Source: Phorcus lineatus (taxonomy: Eukaryota; Mollusca; Gastropoda; Trochida; Trochidae). From it: a stretch of DNA of 64,000 nt. The first letter of the stretch is position 1. Each line of letters opens with the position of its first letter. Under the pieces are notes generated by a model that was given only the letters and a program-made list of their open reading frames with translations, ran no database searches and had not been told where the DNA came from. Below, in pieces: positions 52,078 to 63,942 of the stretch. The stretch is from assembly GCA_921293015.1 (NCBI GenBank), contig OV121097.1, forward strand, positions 30,043,429 through 30,107,428, given 5' to 3'. The position numbers and the translations under genes are program-made.

Positions 52078-53896
52078 ATAGGACGGGTGACCAGTCTGTT
52101 CAATACGTTTTAAAACAGGGGTCCTAATGACATCTTAAGTCACTGAAGACAACTGTTTACATACATAAAAACTGCATGGTATATAGATATTTATAACAGT
52201 TTCAATTAGCATTTAGTTTATCTAAAACGTACTGTCGAAAATGCAAGAAAAGTGTCTTTTCGACCTCATAAAAATAAATATCTTTGAAGTAAAGGAGTGT
52301 AAAATGATTGTCGAGTTGTCCAACATCTAAATTATCAAGCCTCTCGTTCATTCCACTTTAAATACAGCCTATGAAACAAGTAATGACATTTTATTTCATA
52401 ATTCTCTCACTCAGAAGACACATTTTTATACATTAAAATAAAATAAACAAATATTTAAATACCTTCTCATACTATAGTTCAGTATGTTGCTTCACTTGTG
52501 ACTTATTGTTATTTTAACAGCTTAATCAGGGATTAATTGCTCTGAACTGTCGATAAATAGAGACTTTTCAAATGTTACTTTTATTAGTTATACTCTAAAA
52601 TGTCTATCAGATAACTTGACAAATTAGCACACTGCATAAGACAATATTACCATGTTTGTATTTGTTAAGGTTTCGTTCAGTCCACACACTACAAATTTAC
52701 ATTACCACTTGTCTATAAAACTTAAGACACTACATAATTAGAATTCTATTCTTTCACATAACTAGTGAATGGATGTGTTTTCCAAACTATTGATGGTCAG
52801 AGAGATACTGCTAACTAAATTATATTCAATTAGAAACAAGTTCAAATACATGTTCAAGTAATAGAAATTCTCTGAATGTGACACAAAGTGTCAAATACAT
52901 ATTCAGTTTATAATTCACAAAATTTACAAAACTAAAAAGATACATTTTGACCTAAAATTCCTAACAAACAATGTGTTTCTACAAATCAGAAATGAAGAGC
53001 ATAGAGGGAGAGGTGATTTTCGTTTTTGCAAATAAATTGAAAGGCATTGATGTTGTATGTATAGAAGTTAATATTCGACTAAACAAAATAAATGAATTAA
53101 GTATTTTCCATGAATGTAACAAAATAATCCCAGTTGTAAAAGTTAAAATCCACCCTCAGGTAGTACAGTCTCTGTTGTTCAGAAACCGGACGAAACTGAA
53201 GCGAAATCTATTCAATATGTCAACTGTACCTTCAATATTGCAAAATGAGCATTTGAACGTTATTAAAACATGTTGCTTCAAAGTTGTGTTTTTATTTCAA
53301 AACGTATATCAAGGCGTCCGATACCACCGCCTCCCCCCGATTGATAAAATAGATGTAACTGAGTATACAAACAGACCCCCCCCCCCCCCCCCCCCCCCAT
53401 CCCCCTCTTACACATGAGATATCTAGTTCATACGCCTATAGGTGTTTTTTAAAGAAAGTACACTCTTTTGAATTTTGCCTCTTGGAAAGTTACTTGCAGT
53501 GAATTGAAAAAAACCATTATATTCGGGAAATGTATTCGTATAGGCCACTTGCCATGAAATACTGTACAGCAGTGTGGTATGATGGGTAAATTTACACTCG
53601 TCTCGAATGATTTTTATTCAAGCACATTTATTTTGGCGTTATAACATAATAATAGCACTGATGATATTAATGATAATGATATAGTATCCGATAATTGTAC
53701 AGTTTATCGATTTATTAGATACTTTAAATTGAATTCAAACATCTAAAGTGAATTTGGGGATACCGTTGATTTTTTTTCTACTTAACTTCATATTATAATC
53801 CGCTATCATTTACTCGTTTTCCGAACAGATAATCTTCCGTATACGAAATGAAGATATTGATGCATAATTTTCTAGCACTTTAAACATAATTGGCAA
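52078..53896. other. Intergenic, no gene recognised
   Basis: AT-rich spacer. A 148-codon open frame (52,971-53,417) has no recognisable domain and ends in a proline run produced by the poly-C tract, so I do not call it a gene. Confidence 0.4.
53376..53398. repeat. Poly-C run
   Basis: Homopolymer of 23 C; its length is likely unstable. Confidence 0.9.
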
Positions 53897-54455
53897 GAAC
53901 AAAAGACGTGATTCGATGACGACCAGCTATTAATTACGCCATCTAGTTCAGACACAGCTTAATTTTATGATAATTTGCTGTGTCGTTTTTTTCTATGTAC
54001 GTGGGTCCTAAACGTTGTCCAGGATTTAGTACATTGTATGATTTGTAGGACATTTTATGCTGGTCCAAGATATGATCTATGTTAATCCCTACATTATATA
54101 GTATTAGGGAATGTGAGGCCGTTCGGTGAACGTCAGTCCTGACCCGAACATTAAACGCTGATGATTACCATCCAGGGTCAGGTTGAACAAAACACTGAGG
54201 TGACCTACATCACTAATGTTCATATTAAACGTTGTTAAAGCAATATCATAGGGTTGCAAAAAGGTTAACCCATGTCCACATTCGCTTCTCATTTTCTAGT
54301 TGAGAAAAACTAAGACCAGTCATTTTAAGAATGTTTTTAAGAGTTATTTTATTAGTCACGACGGGATTGCCTCTCTTGACTGAGTTACCTCTCAAGGGGA
54401 ATATTATGTGAATGCAATAAGCCTCGAAATAGATTAAGTGCAAGTTAAACTCATT

Positions 54456-54720
54456 TATTACCCATATGGTTGATCATAAGCAAAGACGTCACTGAAGCGG
54501 GCTGTCGCAAGGGAAGGAGACCGTTTTCTGAATATTTCCATGCGTTTGAAATGAAAAAGAATCGGTAATAAAGAAATTATTACCTTCGGAAGTGTGTAAT
54601 ATGCTTTTTACGAAACTCGTGCGAATTGGTGTATAACCCTCGCTATCGCTCGGGTAATACAAAAACGAGCACTCGTTTCGTAAAAGTCATATGACACACT
54701 TCCTCGGGTAATAATCTCTA
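54456..54720. repeat. MITE with CRE, copy 3, internally deleted
   Basis: Same ends as copies 1 and 2 (TTACCCATATGG at the left, GGGTAATAATCTCTA at the right). The stretch with the first CRE is missing; one GACGTCA remains at about 54,485. Copy B of the surrounding duplication lacks it and so gives the empty site. Confidence 0.8.
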
Positions 54721-54883
54721 TTCACTCATTCCTTCCAATTGTATCACATCACTTAGTTATAGGAATTTGGAGTCAGTGTAGTTATCTCCCTTGCTACACT
54801 CTGGTAAAAGTACAAGAATTGAAAAGACAGTTAGTCTACTTCTCACTTGACTAAAACTTTTCATGAGAAATTAATAAATAGAT

Positions 54884-54987
54884 ATTATTACCCGAGGAAG
54901 TGTGTCATATGACTTTTACAAAACGAGTGTGATTATTTTGTAGCGAGGGTTATACAAAAATCCCAACGAGTTTCGTAAAAGTGACGG
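54884..54987. repeat. Partial CRE-MITE foldback, in copy A
   Basis: ATTATTACCCGAGGAAGTG then GTCATATGACTTTTAC, ending in GTTTCGTAAAAGTGACGGG. This is only the foldback half of the MITE family; it predates the duplication because copy B has it too (56,320-56,422). Confidence 0.7.
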
Positions 54988-55552
54988 GAATGTTCATTAT
55001 CAGAATCCATGCAAGGATTTGGGTACGAGAATAACAGTTGTCATAGTAGCAAAGTCTGAGGCACATATTTTAATCTTGGATGCATATGAAATCTAAGTCA
55101 TGTGTCATAATATTTTATATTAAAAAAACTCCACCTTGATATTTCAAGCAAAGAAATCCATGTGGGCACCTAGTCGGGTGCTCCGTAGAGAATACAAAAT
55201 GAGTAAAAAAATATTTGAAATTGCATGTTATTTCTACATATCAATGTAAATGGAAATATCTGACAAATTGTTTAAATACATTTGGAAAGTAAATTAAATT
55301 ACATTAAATTTAACAATTACGAACAAAAGACGAGATTCGATGACGACCAGCTATTATTTACGCCTGCTAGTTCAGTCACAGTTACCTCCCTTCATAGATA
55401 AACGACGTCAATATTGATTTATAGACGATTGGTTTATGTTTATCACGCGACAATAAGGGAATTCCCCGACTGGGGAAATTATACAACAAAACCAGGACAG
55501 TGGATAAAACATCGTCTGATATACATACAGATACGGTAATTAACAAGGCATT

Positions 55553-55954
55553 TTATAAGATATTCAATTCATGGTTTTCAAAAGGTGATATTAAAAGGGC
55601 AGATATGTGAGATATATACCACTTACCCTTAGAATGGTGGCCTGTTGATGATTTTATTCCTAACGCCAAGCGAGAGCTTACACTTATGATACTTTGCTGT
55701 GTCGTTTTTTCTTTGTACGTGGGTCCTAAACGTTGTCCAGGATTTAATATATTGTATGTTTTAGGGGACATTTTATGCTGGTCTAAGATATGTTCTATGT
55801 AGGGAATGTGAGACCGTTCGGTGAACGTCAGTCTTGACCCGAACATTAAACGCTGATGATTACCATCCAGGGTCAGGTTGAACAAAACACTGAGGTGACC
55901 TACATCACTAATGTTCATATTAAGCGTTGTTAATGCAATATCATAGGGTTGCAA
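55553..55954 (-). other. Uncharacterised open frame, 133 codons
   Basis: A minus-strand frame starting MQPYDIALTTLNMN, extendable upstream to an acceptor-like CAACTAG at about 55,993. Its first 50 residues are conserved with the frame at 54,292-54,104 in copy A (VGHLSVLFNLTLDGNHQRL), where it ends early. No domain is recognised. It may be an exon of an unknown gene or non-coding sequence kept open by chance; conservation between duplicates alone does not show selection. Confidence 0.25.
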
Positions 55955-56319
55955 AAGGGTTAACCCTTGTCTATATTCGCTTCTTATTTTCTAGTTGAGA
56001 AAAACTAAGACCAGTCATTTTTAAGAATTCTTTTAAGAGTTATTTTATCAGTCGCGACGGGATTGCCTCTCTTGACTGAGTTACCTCTCAAGGGGAGTAT
56101 TATGTGAATGCAATAAGCCCCGAAATAGATTAAGTGCAAGTTAAACCCATTTCCACCCATTCTTCCTATTGTAACACATCACTTAGTTATAGGAATTTCG
56201 AGTCAGTGTAGTTATCTCCCTTGCTACACTCTGGTAAATGTACAAGTTCAAGAATTGAAAAGACAGTTAGTCTACTTCTCACTTGACTCAAACTTTTCAT
56301 GTGGAATTAATAAATAGAT

Positions 56320-56422
56320 ATTATTACCCGAGGAAGTGTGTCATATGACTTTTACAAAACGAGTGTGATTTTTTTGTAGCGAGGGTTATACACAAATCCC
56401 AACGAGTTTCGTAAAAGTGACG
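56320..56422. repeat. Partial CRE-MITE foldback, in copy B
   Basis: Counterpart of 54,884-54,987. Confidence 0.7.
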
Positions 56423-56926
56423 GGAATGTTCACGATCAGAATCCATGCAATGATTTGGGTACGAGAATAACAGTTGTCATCATAGCAAAGTCTCAGGCAC
56501 ATCTTTAAATCTAAGTCATGTGGCATAATATTTTATATAAAAAAAAACTCCACCTTGATTTTTCAAGCAAAGAAAACCATGTGGGCTCCGTAGAGAATAC
56601 AAAATGAGTAAAAACAATATTTGTAATTGCATGTTATTTCTACATATCAATGTAAATGACAATATCTGACAAATTGTTTAAATACATTTGGAAAGTAAAT
56701 TAAATGACATTAAATGGAAAGTTGAGTTCAGTTGTGTGGTAAAGGCTATATGGCCTAAGTATTCACCACCTAGCTCGATGTTTTCAGCTCATCGAAGAAT
56801 TAACCTCATCATGGCCGGGAAATGTGACAAAACACATTGATATTTATTTGAAGATTCCGCCCCTTTCCTGTAAATATTTATCGAATTATATAGAAGAAAG
56901 TTATGTGTTGGGCTGACGGTATTTCA

Positions 56927-56934
56927 TGACGTCA
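56927..56934 (+). promoter_or_regulatory. CRE palindrome upstream of LRAT-like paralog 2
   Basis: TGACGTCA within CATGACGTCATGACGC, about 200 bp upstream of the start codon at 57,131. An AT-rich TACTATATTATTG follows some 15 bp later. A promoter here is plausible; the 5' UTR would be spliced, because an acceptor (ATTTCAG) lies just before the ATG. Confidence 0.35.
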
Positions 56935-57130
56935 TGACGCTCTTTGCGTACTATATTATTGCCACGCACTGTAGTTACATTATATGAGATGCACTTGGGA
57001 TGATAATAAAACAGAGTTCGAGGGCATTACATGAAGTGTAGTTTTTTTAAGTGTTTAAAGTGGGCATTAGTGTCCTTCGTGTTTTCAAATAGACTAAAAA
57101 ATGGATTTAATTTCAGAGTAAAATTAGGAA

Positions 57131-60100
57131 ATGAGGACGGAAATCCGAGGTGATAACTGTCAGGTCGGAACCTTGAACAGACAGTTCATAGAGTCCACAG
57201 TAATCACCAACAACTTTACTATCAACATAAACGTTAATTGTACAGAATGTCGTCAACATCAGCATCTCGAGGGAGTTTCAAGCTCCCAGGGAAATGTACA
57301 TCATGTGATAGAGTGCCTTCAGAAAATAGCTGTAACATGTGATCAGCCAACTCGTCAAATAGTGGCTGAATCTAACACACAGCCTCATTCTGAAGTGCCC
57401 ATAACATCTCAGCGTGAACAAGAAACTCAAGCAAAGAGCAAAGTGGTCAACAACAGAATGGTAAAAGTACCATACACTGACCAACAGGCCAACGGTTCGT
57501 CGTCCACAACAATATCAGGTACTGGAGTTATACAAAAAGATTATCAGTTTACATTCAGTACTAAAACGAGATCTATTAATACCTTTAACATCAACAACAT
57601 TATCAGGTGACCCATCTAGAACGCCAATAAGGCATTGATGTTTTGGTTGTTTGGTACGGGTGGTAAGCAAGCCTTGTCTCATAACTATCATTATATAGCT
57701 AAAAGGTCAATATTTGCTAATCGTTTATTTAAAGTCATAAATAATGAATGTCTTGTAGATTTTACGATCAACAACTGTTTTATTAGTTCTTTTCTATTGT
57801 TGACAGCATTATATCGATTTGAATGTTTCCTGCCTATTGCTTGTCACATATATATTAATCAAGAAATCGACCAATCGGACATGTAGCAGAATGGGACGTT
57901 TATGGAGAGACTCAACAGACGTTTTAGCAGCGATCTTTAGATTGGATCAGTAGTAACCTCTAAGATAAGACCAATAATACATAACCAAAACCCCATGTTA
58001 AATATTCTATATACATACGACATTCAATTTTCTTCGTAGCCTGTTTTTTTTCTCCATGGATTGACAAAAAGGTGTCTCCAATGTCATATGTGAACAGATT
58101 TGAAGTATTCGTCAAAATAATTTATCATTGCTGACACTTGTATTTTCTGCGACAATCTGTTGATTTGGTCAATGTTTCAGCTGTTGCAGACAGTGTTAGA
58201 ATCATCGACTCAAAGGGTCATGTGCTGGAGCCTGGAGATGCAGTGAAGATTGGAACGATATACCATCTATATGTAGGTGAGCGAATCTAGTTATAATTAC
58301 TATGGGTATGGTCATGCATGAATATTTCATTTTTCAACTACCTTTTACATGTACTTTAATTTTGGAGATGTATTCAGAACAGTAGATTCATTCAACAGTT
58401 ATTCGTTATAATCATCATTCCTTTGATATTCAACTAGTTTCGTGTTCTGCTACAGTATCAACGACATTAATATTATATGTGTAAATCTACATTATTCCCC
58501 TTTCTTTCACCTTAAACTCAATAATGATAAGTTACCTTAAATCTTTATAAACCAACTTGATTCATGTTTACAGGAGATGGGTACATTGTATGGTATAGCA
58601 GAGGCTCAGAGGCTGTGATGAAAGAAAAGATGGACATGACATATCTTTTCTATAAACTGAACCCTGTCAAGTATGTTATTGTATATTGTTTTTCGATGTT
58701 GTCCCCAGCCGCAACACGGAATAGAGGATATTGTAATCAGCAGCATTATTTCGAACTTTTACTACTCCAGAGCATCACTTAAAGTGACACAGAGTATGTT
58801 TTATACTTTTTCATGTTGCCAAAATGAGAGCCATAATACTAATGATGCTTAGTTAAGTTCAAATCGCTTCCCTTATCTTGCATATTTATCTCTAAAAGGC
58901 CCAAAGTATGATACTTTCTTGTTTTCAATGAAAATGGTAAAACAACCATATTAAAGAGCCACTCCGTGAGTTGTTGGAGTCATATAGGCCAAACTTAATC
59001 AATGGTGTCATTTGATCGCAAAGTATTAACACAGCTTGTAATACAAAATATGTGTTTCTCCACTTGAAGTGGCAAGCCGGTTTCAAATGATGACAAACAA
59101 GAAGACTTTGTGTTTTTCTTCTATATTTTCTGCGGGAGGTTTTCACCAGAACTTGTACAATAATGGCGTCCACAGGCGAGAGAAGTCGGGGATTGTGTCG
59201 TGCCGTAGCTGCGACTCCAAACCTGTCTGCCTGATTATCGATATGGACGAGCCTTTATAGGATATGAACAATAGGGTCAAATTACATTAAAGCTACACAA
59301 CAGATGTCAGTTTGAAATGTTGCATAATGTCAAGTCAGCAGGACAGCGGCCGTTCAATTACTGCCTCGAGCTCTGATTAGCATGGCGAGGGGATGCTTTG
59401 AACCCTGCCGACTTAAGACACTTCACTGCGCATTTATAGTGCAACAAAAGATGAAATAGTTAAGCTGTGACAGTATCAACTGTTACCTAAAAGACACATT
59501 TTAAAGCTTATAAGTTTTTTTCAATGACAAAAAGAAGGTAGAACGTCGCAATTATGATCGAAAATCGGACAGTGGCGCGCGTCAAATAGTCAAACGTAAT
59601 TTTGGAGACCTATATAAAACAGCCAGGAGGGCAGTTAGGAATTGATAGTGTTTGTTGGGTAATAAAACTAGTATCCATGTATATTGGACGTGATATCTAC
59701 ACCCCTGTGCATATAAGGCTGTTTTTACACAAAAGATGACTGAAATCTTTTTATTGTCGCTTTACTGAACTAATAAGCATGCGCATTTTAAGAAATAACA
59801 ATCACTTTTAGATCAAACAACACCATTTAAAGAGTTTGACATATTTGACCCGAACAACATAATCTGTGTCCTTTTAAAAGTGTATGACTTGCATACATAT
59901 GAATTATTGTATTCATGTTTCCGATGTGATGGTGATCTGTCATGTTTACCAACAATAGTTGGGATGAAGAACGAAACCGAGCCTCATTCTGATTGCATCT
60001 AAGAATATACCCAAATTCATTCATGTGAGCTTGATATCCATGTCATATATTGTTTTATTGTGGGTGACATAGGCTTTATCATTGGTTTTTAAGTAAAATA

Positions 60101-61348
60101 TAAAAAATAAAATAAATATATAAAAAGGATGCGAGGAGTTTTCTACCAGGTCAAAACAAATGTTACCACATGGACAACAACTCAAATAATCCCTTTTTTG
60201 CACACCTAATTCTCATAATCAGTTGATTACCATTTTACACGTTGAAGATTTGGCCTACTCGAGAAAGACCTTTGGACATATGGTTAAAACCGAAAAGTAA
60301 GCTTTTAAAAGCTATGGTTAGAAATCAATACTTTTCATATACTGGAATATACATGATATCGAGTGAGGTGAAATAGTCAGCCATGTAGAATGATGTTCAA
60401 TAAACATCGTCCTCTCTTATCCATGTGTTTCCAGTCGTAGTTACCTGAAAGTGTTTCCCTCGGAACTGCGAGTCCAGAGAGCCCTAAAGCAGGTGGGTAA
60501 AGAGTGTCCATTTAAGGCCAGGCGTCCTGTTGAATTTGTATACTGGACATTCACTGGACTGGGCAGATTGCAGGTAGGAGGCAATATTGAAGTTTTGGTA
60601 TCACAAGTAGGGATGGATAGTTTAGTATAGATATACTTAATAATAGACCCTTACGTCTATTAATGGGCTATTTGTGTACGGAAAGAGATGATACCATATA
60701 AACACCTTATGAATACTGATTATTTTCGATTTCCTTTGGGGATCAATAGTGGATGAAGAGGTAACCAATCTGCTGCATGACAGTATTTTGCGTGGTTAAA
60801 ATATATGATACATCGAAATCTGTTGCAGTTTAAATCATCTTTCACTGCAAATTGAAAGCAGCCTAAAACTAACCGCTCGTACCTCGCGAGCCCAAAATTT
60901 GCCTAAGCACTATGAAATGACAGATTTTTTACGGTTTAAATTACTTTGAATTTCACAAGAAACAATCATTCAACTTGAAGCCATAGATATTGCACAAATT
61001 CTTAAGTGTAGTGTGTAGTATGTGTGCTCAATTATTTGACTCGCAATCAGTAAAAAAACTGATAGTGTTCATTATTAGTTTCAAAAATTTGATTAAATAG
61101 TTTCTGTCTGATATGAATGAAATGTTGTGACTATTTTCCTCTATTGCTCGTGTTTTTTTAAAAAAAAGTTTCTAATTCTTACACTAGTCCTTTATGGAAA
61201 TTGCGTTGAATCACTTCACTAAGAAAGGGATGTTGCTGTTATGATTATGCTAAATATGAATATTCTTGAAGTAAAGAAAACATTCTTTCTCTGATTTCAG
61301 AGTCAACTACAGGGATTCCATCTGGGGGAGTTATGTATCAAAACGTAA
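57131..61348 (+). CDS. LRAT/PLAAT-like pseudoenzyme with RHIM-like N-terminus, paralog 2
   Basis: Exons: 57131-57518, 58190-58276, 58574-58670, 60435-60573, 61301-61348. All are GT-AG and in frame, giving 252 residues. Exon order and phases are identical to paralog 1. The N-terminus has IRGDNCQVGTLNRQF (5-19), a beta-prone FTININVN stretch and CTEC (37-40). A longer polar Q/S/T-rich linker follows than in paralog 1. The LRAT-like part has LEPGDAVKI (142-150), YHLYVGDGYIVWY (154-166), VMKEKMD, LRVQRALKQV (202-211) and PVEFVYWTFTG (222-232). The positions of the catalytic His, His and Cys hold I153, W165 and P222; H155 is two residues away from the first and is unlikely to replace it. Loss of all three residues in both paralogs argues for a non-catalytic role. 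An alternative acceptor 9 nt upstream (58,180) would add three residues in frame. Confidence 0.8.
58779..59877. repeat. Nested 480-bp TTAA MITE copies in intron 3
   Basis: Outer ends are TTAA plus AGTGACACAGAGTATG on the left and CTGTGTCCTT plus TTAA on the right. A second inward terminus, TTAA plus AGAGCCACTCCGTGAG, is at 58,951. The interior repeats the CGGACAGTGGCGCGCG and TTTATTGTCGC blocks of the family. This is probably one copy inserted into another. The plus frame across 59,069-59,260 is not considered a gene. Confidence 0.55.
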
Positions 61349-62377
61349 TCAGCACCCTCGGTGTGTTGTTTTGTTGATACAAGCAGACACACAGCGACTG
61401 TTGAAAACAACAGTCTAGAAAACAGCTGGAGTGTCGACACTTGTCAATGCATCTGACAAGATGTATGAACACTAAATTGGAAGAAACATATACCATATCA
61501 CATTCCTTAAATCATCATACAAATTGGAAAAGATTATTTGAAAAAAACAGTTAGGGAGGAACTATATTTTGATTCATTTACAAACTCTTATGTATTTGCA
61601 TCCTTTATAGTTAAGTATAGTTAAGTTATAGAAATACTTTCTGTAAGCACCAAAAATATTTTTGAAAGTTACAAAATATCATTTCCTACCCTATGATTTC
61701 AAGAATTTTAAACTTTTTTAGCTCAATATTTTTGTTTTGATTAATGAATTGAATAGATTTTACATATTGCAAACTTTCATATTTGTATGTTGAGAAATTG
61801 GATATCATAAACAACTTTTTGAAACCCGTGAATGTAAAGTATTGGACACTTTTCACATAACAGGTAATTCAGAAGTCTATAAGAACATGTTTAGTGCAGT
61901 GTGTGTGCATTGTATACATCGTAAGGTTGTGATAATCTTCATCAAAAACAAATAGGAAGTGCAACATCTTTTCACAAATCAAGTGACTGTCATAGATGTG
62001 TTATTTCGTTACATTTAAGATATTCTTTAGATGTATTTATACACTTGCAAACAATAGAAAAATTATGGCAGGGTGATATTTACCTTAATCTTTACTCATT
62101 AATCAGGAGTTTTAATAGATCGTCATTCTTCCTGTTAATATTCTTTTTTAATAGATAAGTTGATAAATGTCGAAACATTTTATGTTTAATGTGATTTGTT
62201 GCAAGGAAAGGAAAAAACTTATTTGTTGACAAAATAGCAATAATGGACTCAACAAATCTTAACAAAACAACGAATATATACTTTATATTTTATTATTATC
62301 AAGTAAAAACAGTAAACCTCTGCTGGCAGAAGTTCGACAAAATAAACTTATATTGACAGTGTGATACTCTCAAACCA
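61349..62377. other. Downstream region of paralog 2, nothing else recognised
   Basis: AT-rich, presumably 3' UTR and spacer. AATAAA is seen at about 62,340, some 1 kb after the stop. No other gene. Confidence 0.4.
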
Positions 62378-62854
62378 CAGGCCCTCGGATAATTAAAAAA
62401 ATCATTTTTTTAGAACACCCCCTGAATCGAATCGTTCCTCTGTTAATAGTATATGAAAAGGCCAGACACTCGATTCGCCCCCACCCGATTTCTTGACGCA
62501 CGTAATCAATATAAAATTTATGCAGACATGTTCTTGAATGATTTGCCTTTCTACTCCAACTCACTTAAAAAAATGAATATTTGGGGTTATTTAATGAGGA
62601 CGGCCGAAAGAAGATTTCCAAGCCCAAATAAATGCTGATGGGACAAATTGCCGCCACCACCTTTGACCCTACGGTTGAACCTATTGGTTTGACGCAAATT
62701 AAGGAACAAATAACTCTAATTCTCTATCTTTCAACCAATGAGGTCTCTTGCCTTCCCATATACTATTAACAGAGGTACAATTCGATTCAGGGGGTGTTCT
62801 CAAATATTTTTTCATAAATTTTTTTTTAGAATTTTTTAATGATCCGAGGGCCTG
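62378..62854. repeat. MITE with about 90-bp inverted ends
   Basis: The left end CAGGCCCTCGGAT, GAACACCCCCTGAATCGAAT and CTCTGTTAATAGTATATG are all repeated inverted at the right end (CATATACTATTAACAGAG through ATCCGAGGGCCTG). The interior is about 290 bp and non-coding. Target duplication is unclear. Confidence 0.8.
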
Positions 62855-63359
62855 TGTCTCAGACAGGTTATTTAACATAAAAAAAACACTGCATCGGAAC
62901 ACTGTAGAGTTTTCTCAAGTCGCCAATACGTTAGTTGAATAAGAGCTTCATAGTTAAATTCACAAAGTTTACCACTATCAAAATCTGGCTCTCTTTGTAA
63001 TGTTTTGCTTATACATTACTTACAATTGTTCCCTGAATGATACTTTAACGTAAACTTTTACACTCATGAACTTACATCAGATTACTTCACAAACTTGTAA
63101 TTCATTATATTGCACCAGAAGATTTGGACATCTCTTATGTTTTGGTAAGCCTGTTTTCTCTGTTCAATAAACTAACAAACGAAAACTTAAAGTGTTTATC
63201 ACTTATTTCAATATTTTTTATTGAATCAATGAAACTTAAAGTGTTGAAAATGAAGATAGAAATTCATGGGCAACAAAGATTAAAAACATTCTTTTTCAAA
63301 TTGGATTTAGTTTGTTTGGCTAAGCCAGGAAATTGGTAACCACAAATTGTTTATTAAAT

Positions 63360-63700
63360 AATTCATACAGAGGTTACATGATAATTTACACCAATCCTGG
63401 CAATCATCTATGGAAAACAACATTAAATGTAATTACTATAAGCAATTTAAATCTTCATTAAATGTGGAAAGTTACTAAACAAATAATCATATTCCTCAAT
63501 ATTTAAAAATCATACTTGCAAGATGTCGGTGCTGTATCTTTAAATAAGCAGTAGAAACTGGTAGATACATAGATGTAACCTATAATGAAAGGCATAAATC
63601 CAATGTCATTTCAGTCGTTGAAGATGAGTGGCATGTATTTTATGTATGTGATGCATATTCAGAGTTAAGAAAAAAAAGTACCTATCAAAATATCTCAGTA
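63360..63700 (+). pseudogene. LINE ORF2 tail remnant
   Basis: Fragments in shifting frames read QRLHDNLHQSW, YYKQFKSSLNVESY, ILARCRC, ETGRYIDV, then VVEDEWHVFYVCDAYSELR. This is the ordered C-terminal signature of invertebrate LINE ORF2 (YxxFK, fRxxxH, IExGRY, VEDExHxLxxCxxY..LR). Stops and frameshifts interrupt it. Confidence 0.65.
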
Positions 63701-63892
63701 AATACCCAACTATGATTAATTTTATATCCATTATACAGAGTAATAATGTTAATATCATGAAGGATGTTTGTCTATATCTATACTATGTTGAAAAGAAACA
63801 CATCTAAATGTAAATAGATAATTATGCGCATGTTACAATTTAAAAGTGTTGATGTATATGTATTTTGGGCCGTAGGTCTGTTACTGATAAAA

Positions 63893-63941
<49 letters not shown>
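63893..63941. repeat. (TGTC)n microsatellite
   Basis: About twelve TGTC units without interruption. Confidence 0.95.

Positions 63942-63942
<1 letters not shown>

Larger units (their letters stand above)
53897..55320. repeat. 1.4-kb tandem duplication, copy A
   Basis: Starts GAACAAAAGACG and is followed directly by copy B at 55,321. Relative to B it has gained a MITE (54,456-54,720) and lacks about 300 bp near 53,960. The copies are less alike than the 1.35-kb pair. A minus-strand frame (54,292-54,104) shared with copy B is cut short here. Confidence 0.85.
55321..56715. repeat. 1.4-kb tandem duplication, copy B
   Basis: Head-to-tail with copy A. It lacks the MITE at 54,456-54,720 and retains about 300 bp missing from A, so it is closer to the original unit. 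Confidence 0.85.

Noticed and set aside
52971..53417. 148-codon plus-strand open frame
   Set aside because: No recognisable domain, composition like the AT-rich background, and the proline tail comes from a poly-C run.
59069..59260. Cys-containing 63-codon frame in intron 3 of paralog 2
   Set aside because: It lies within nested MITE sequence and has no acceptor or donor consistent with the flanking exons.
62370..62942. Short frames on both strands
   Set aside because: They fall on the inverted arms and interior of a non-coding MITE.
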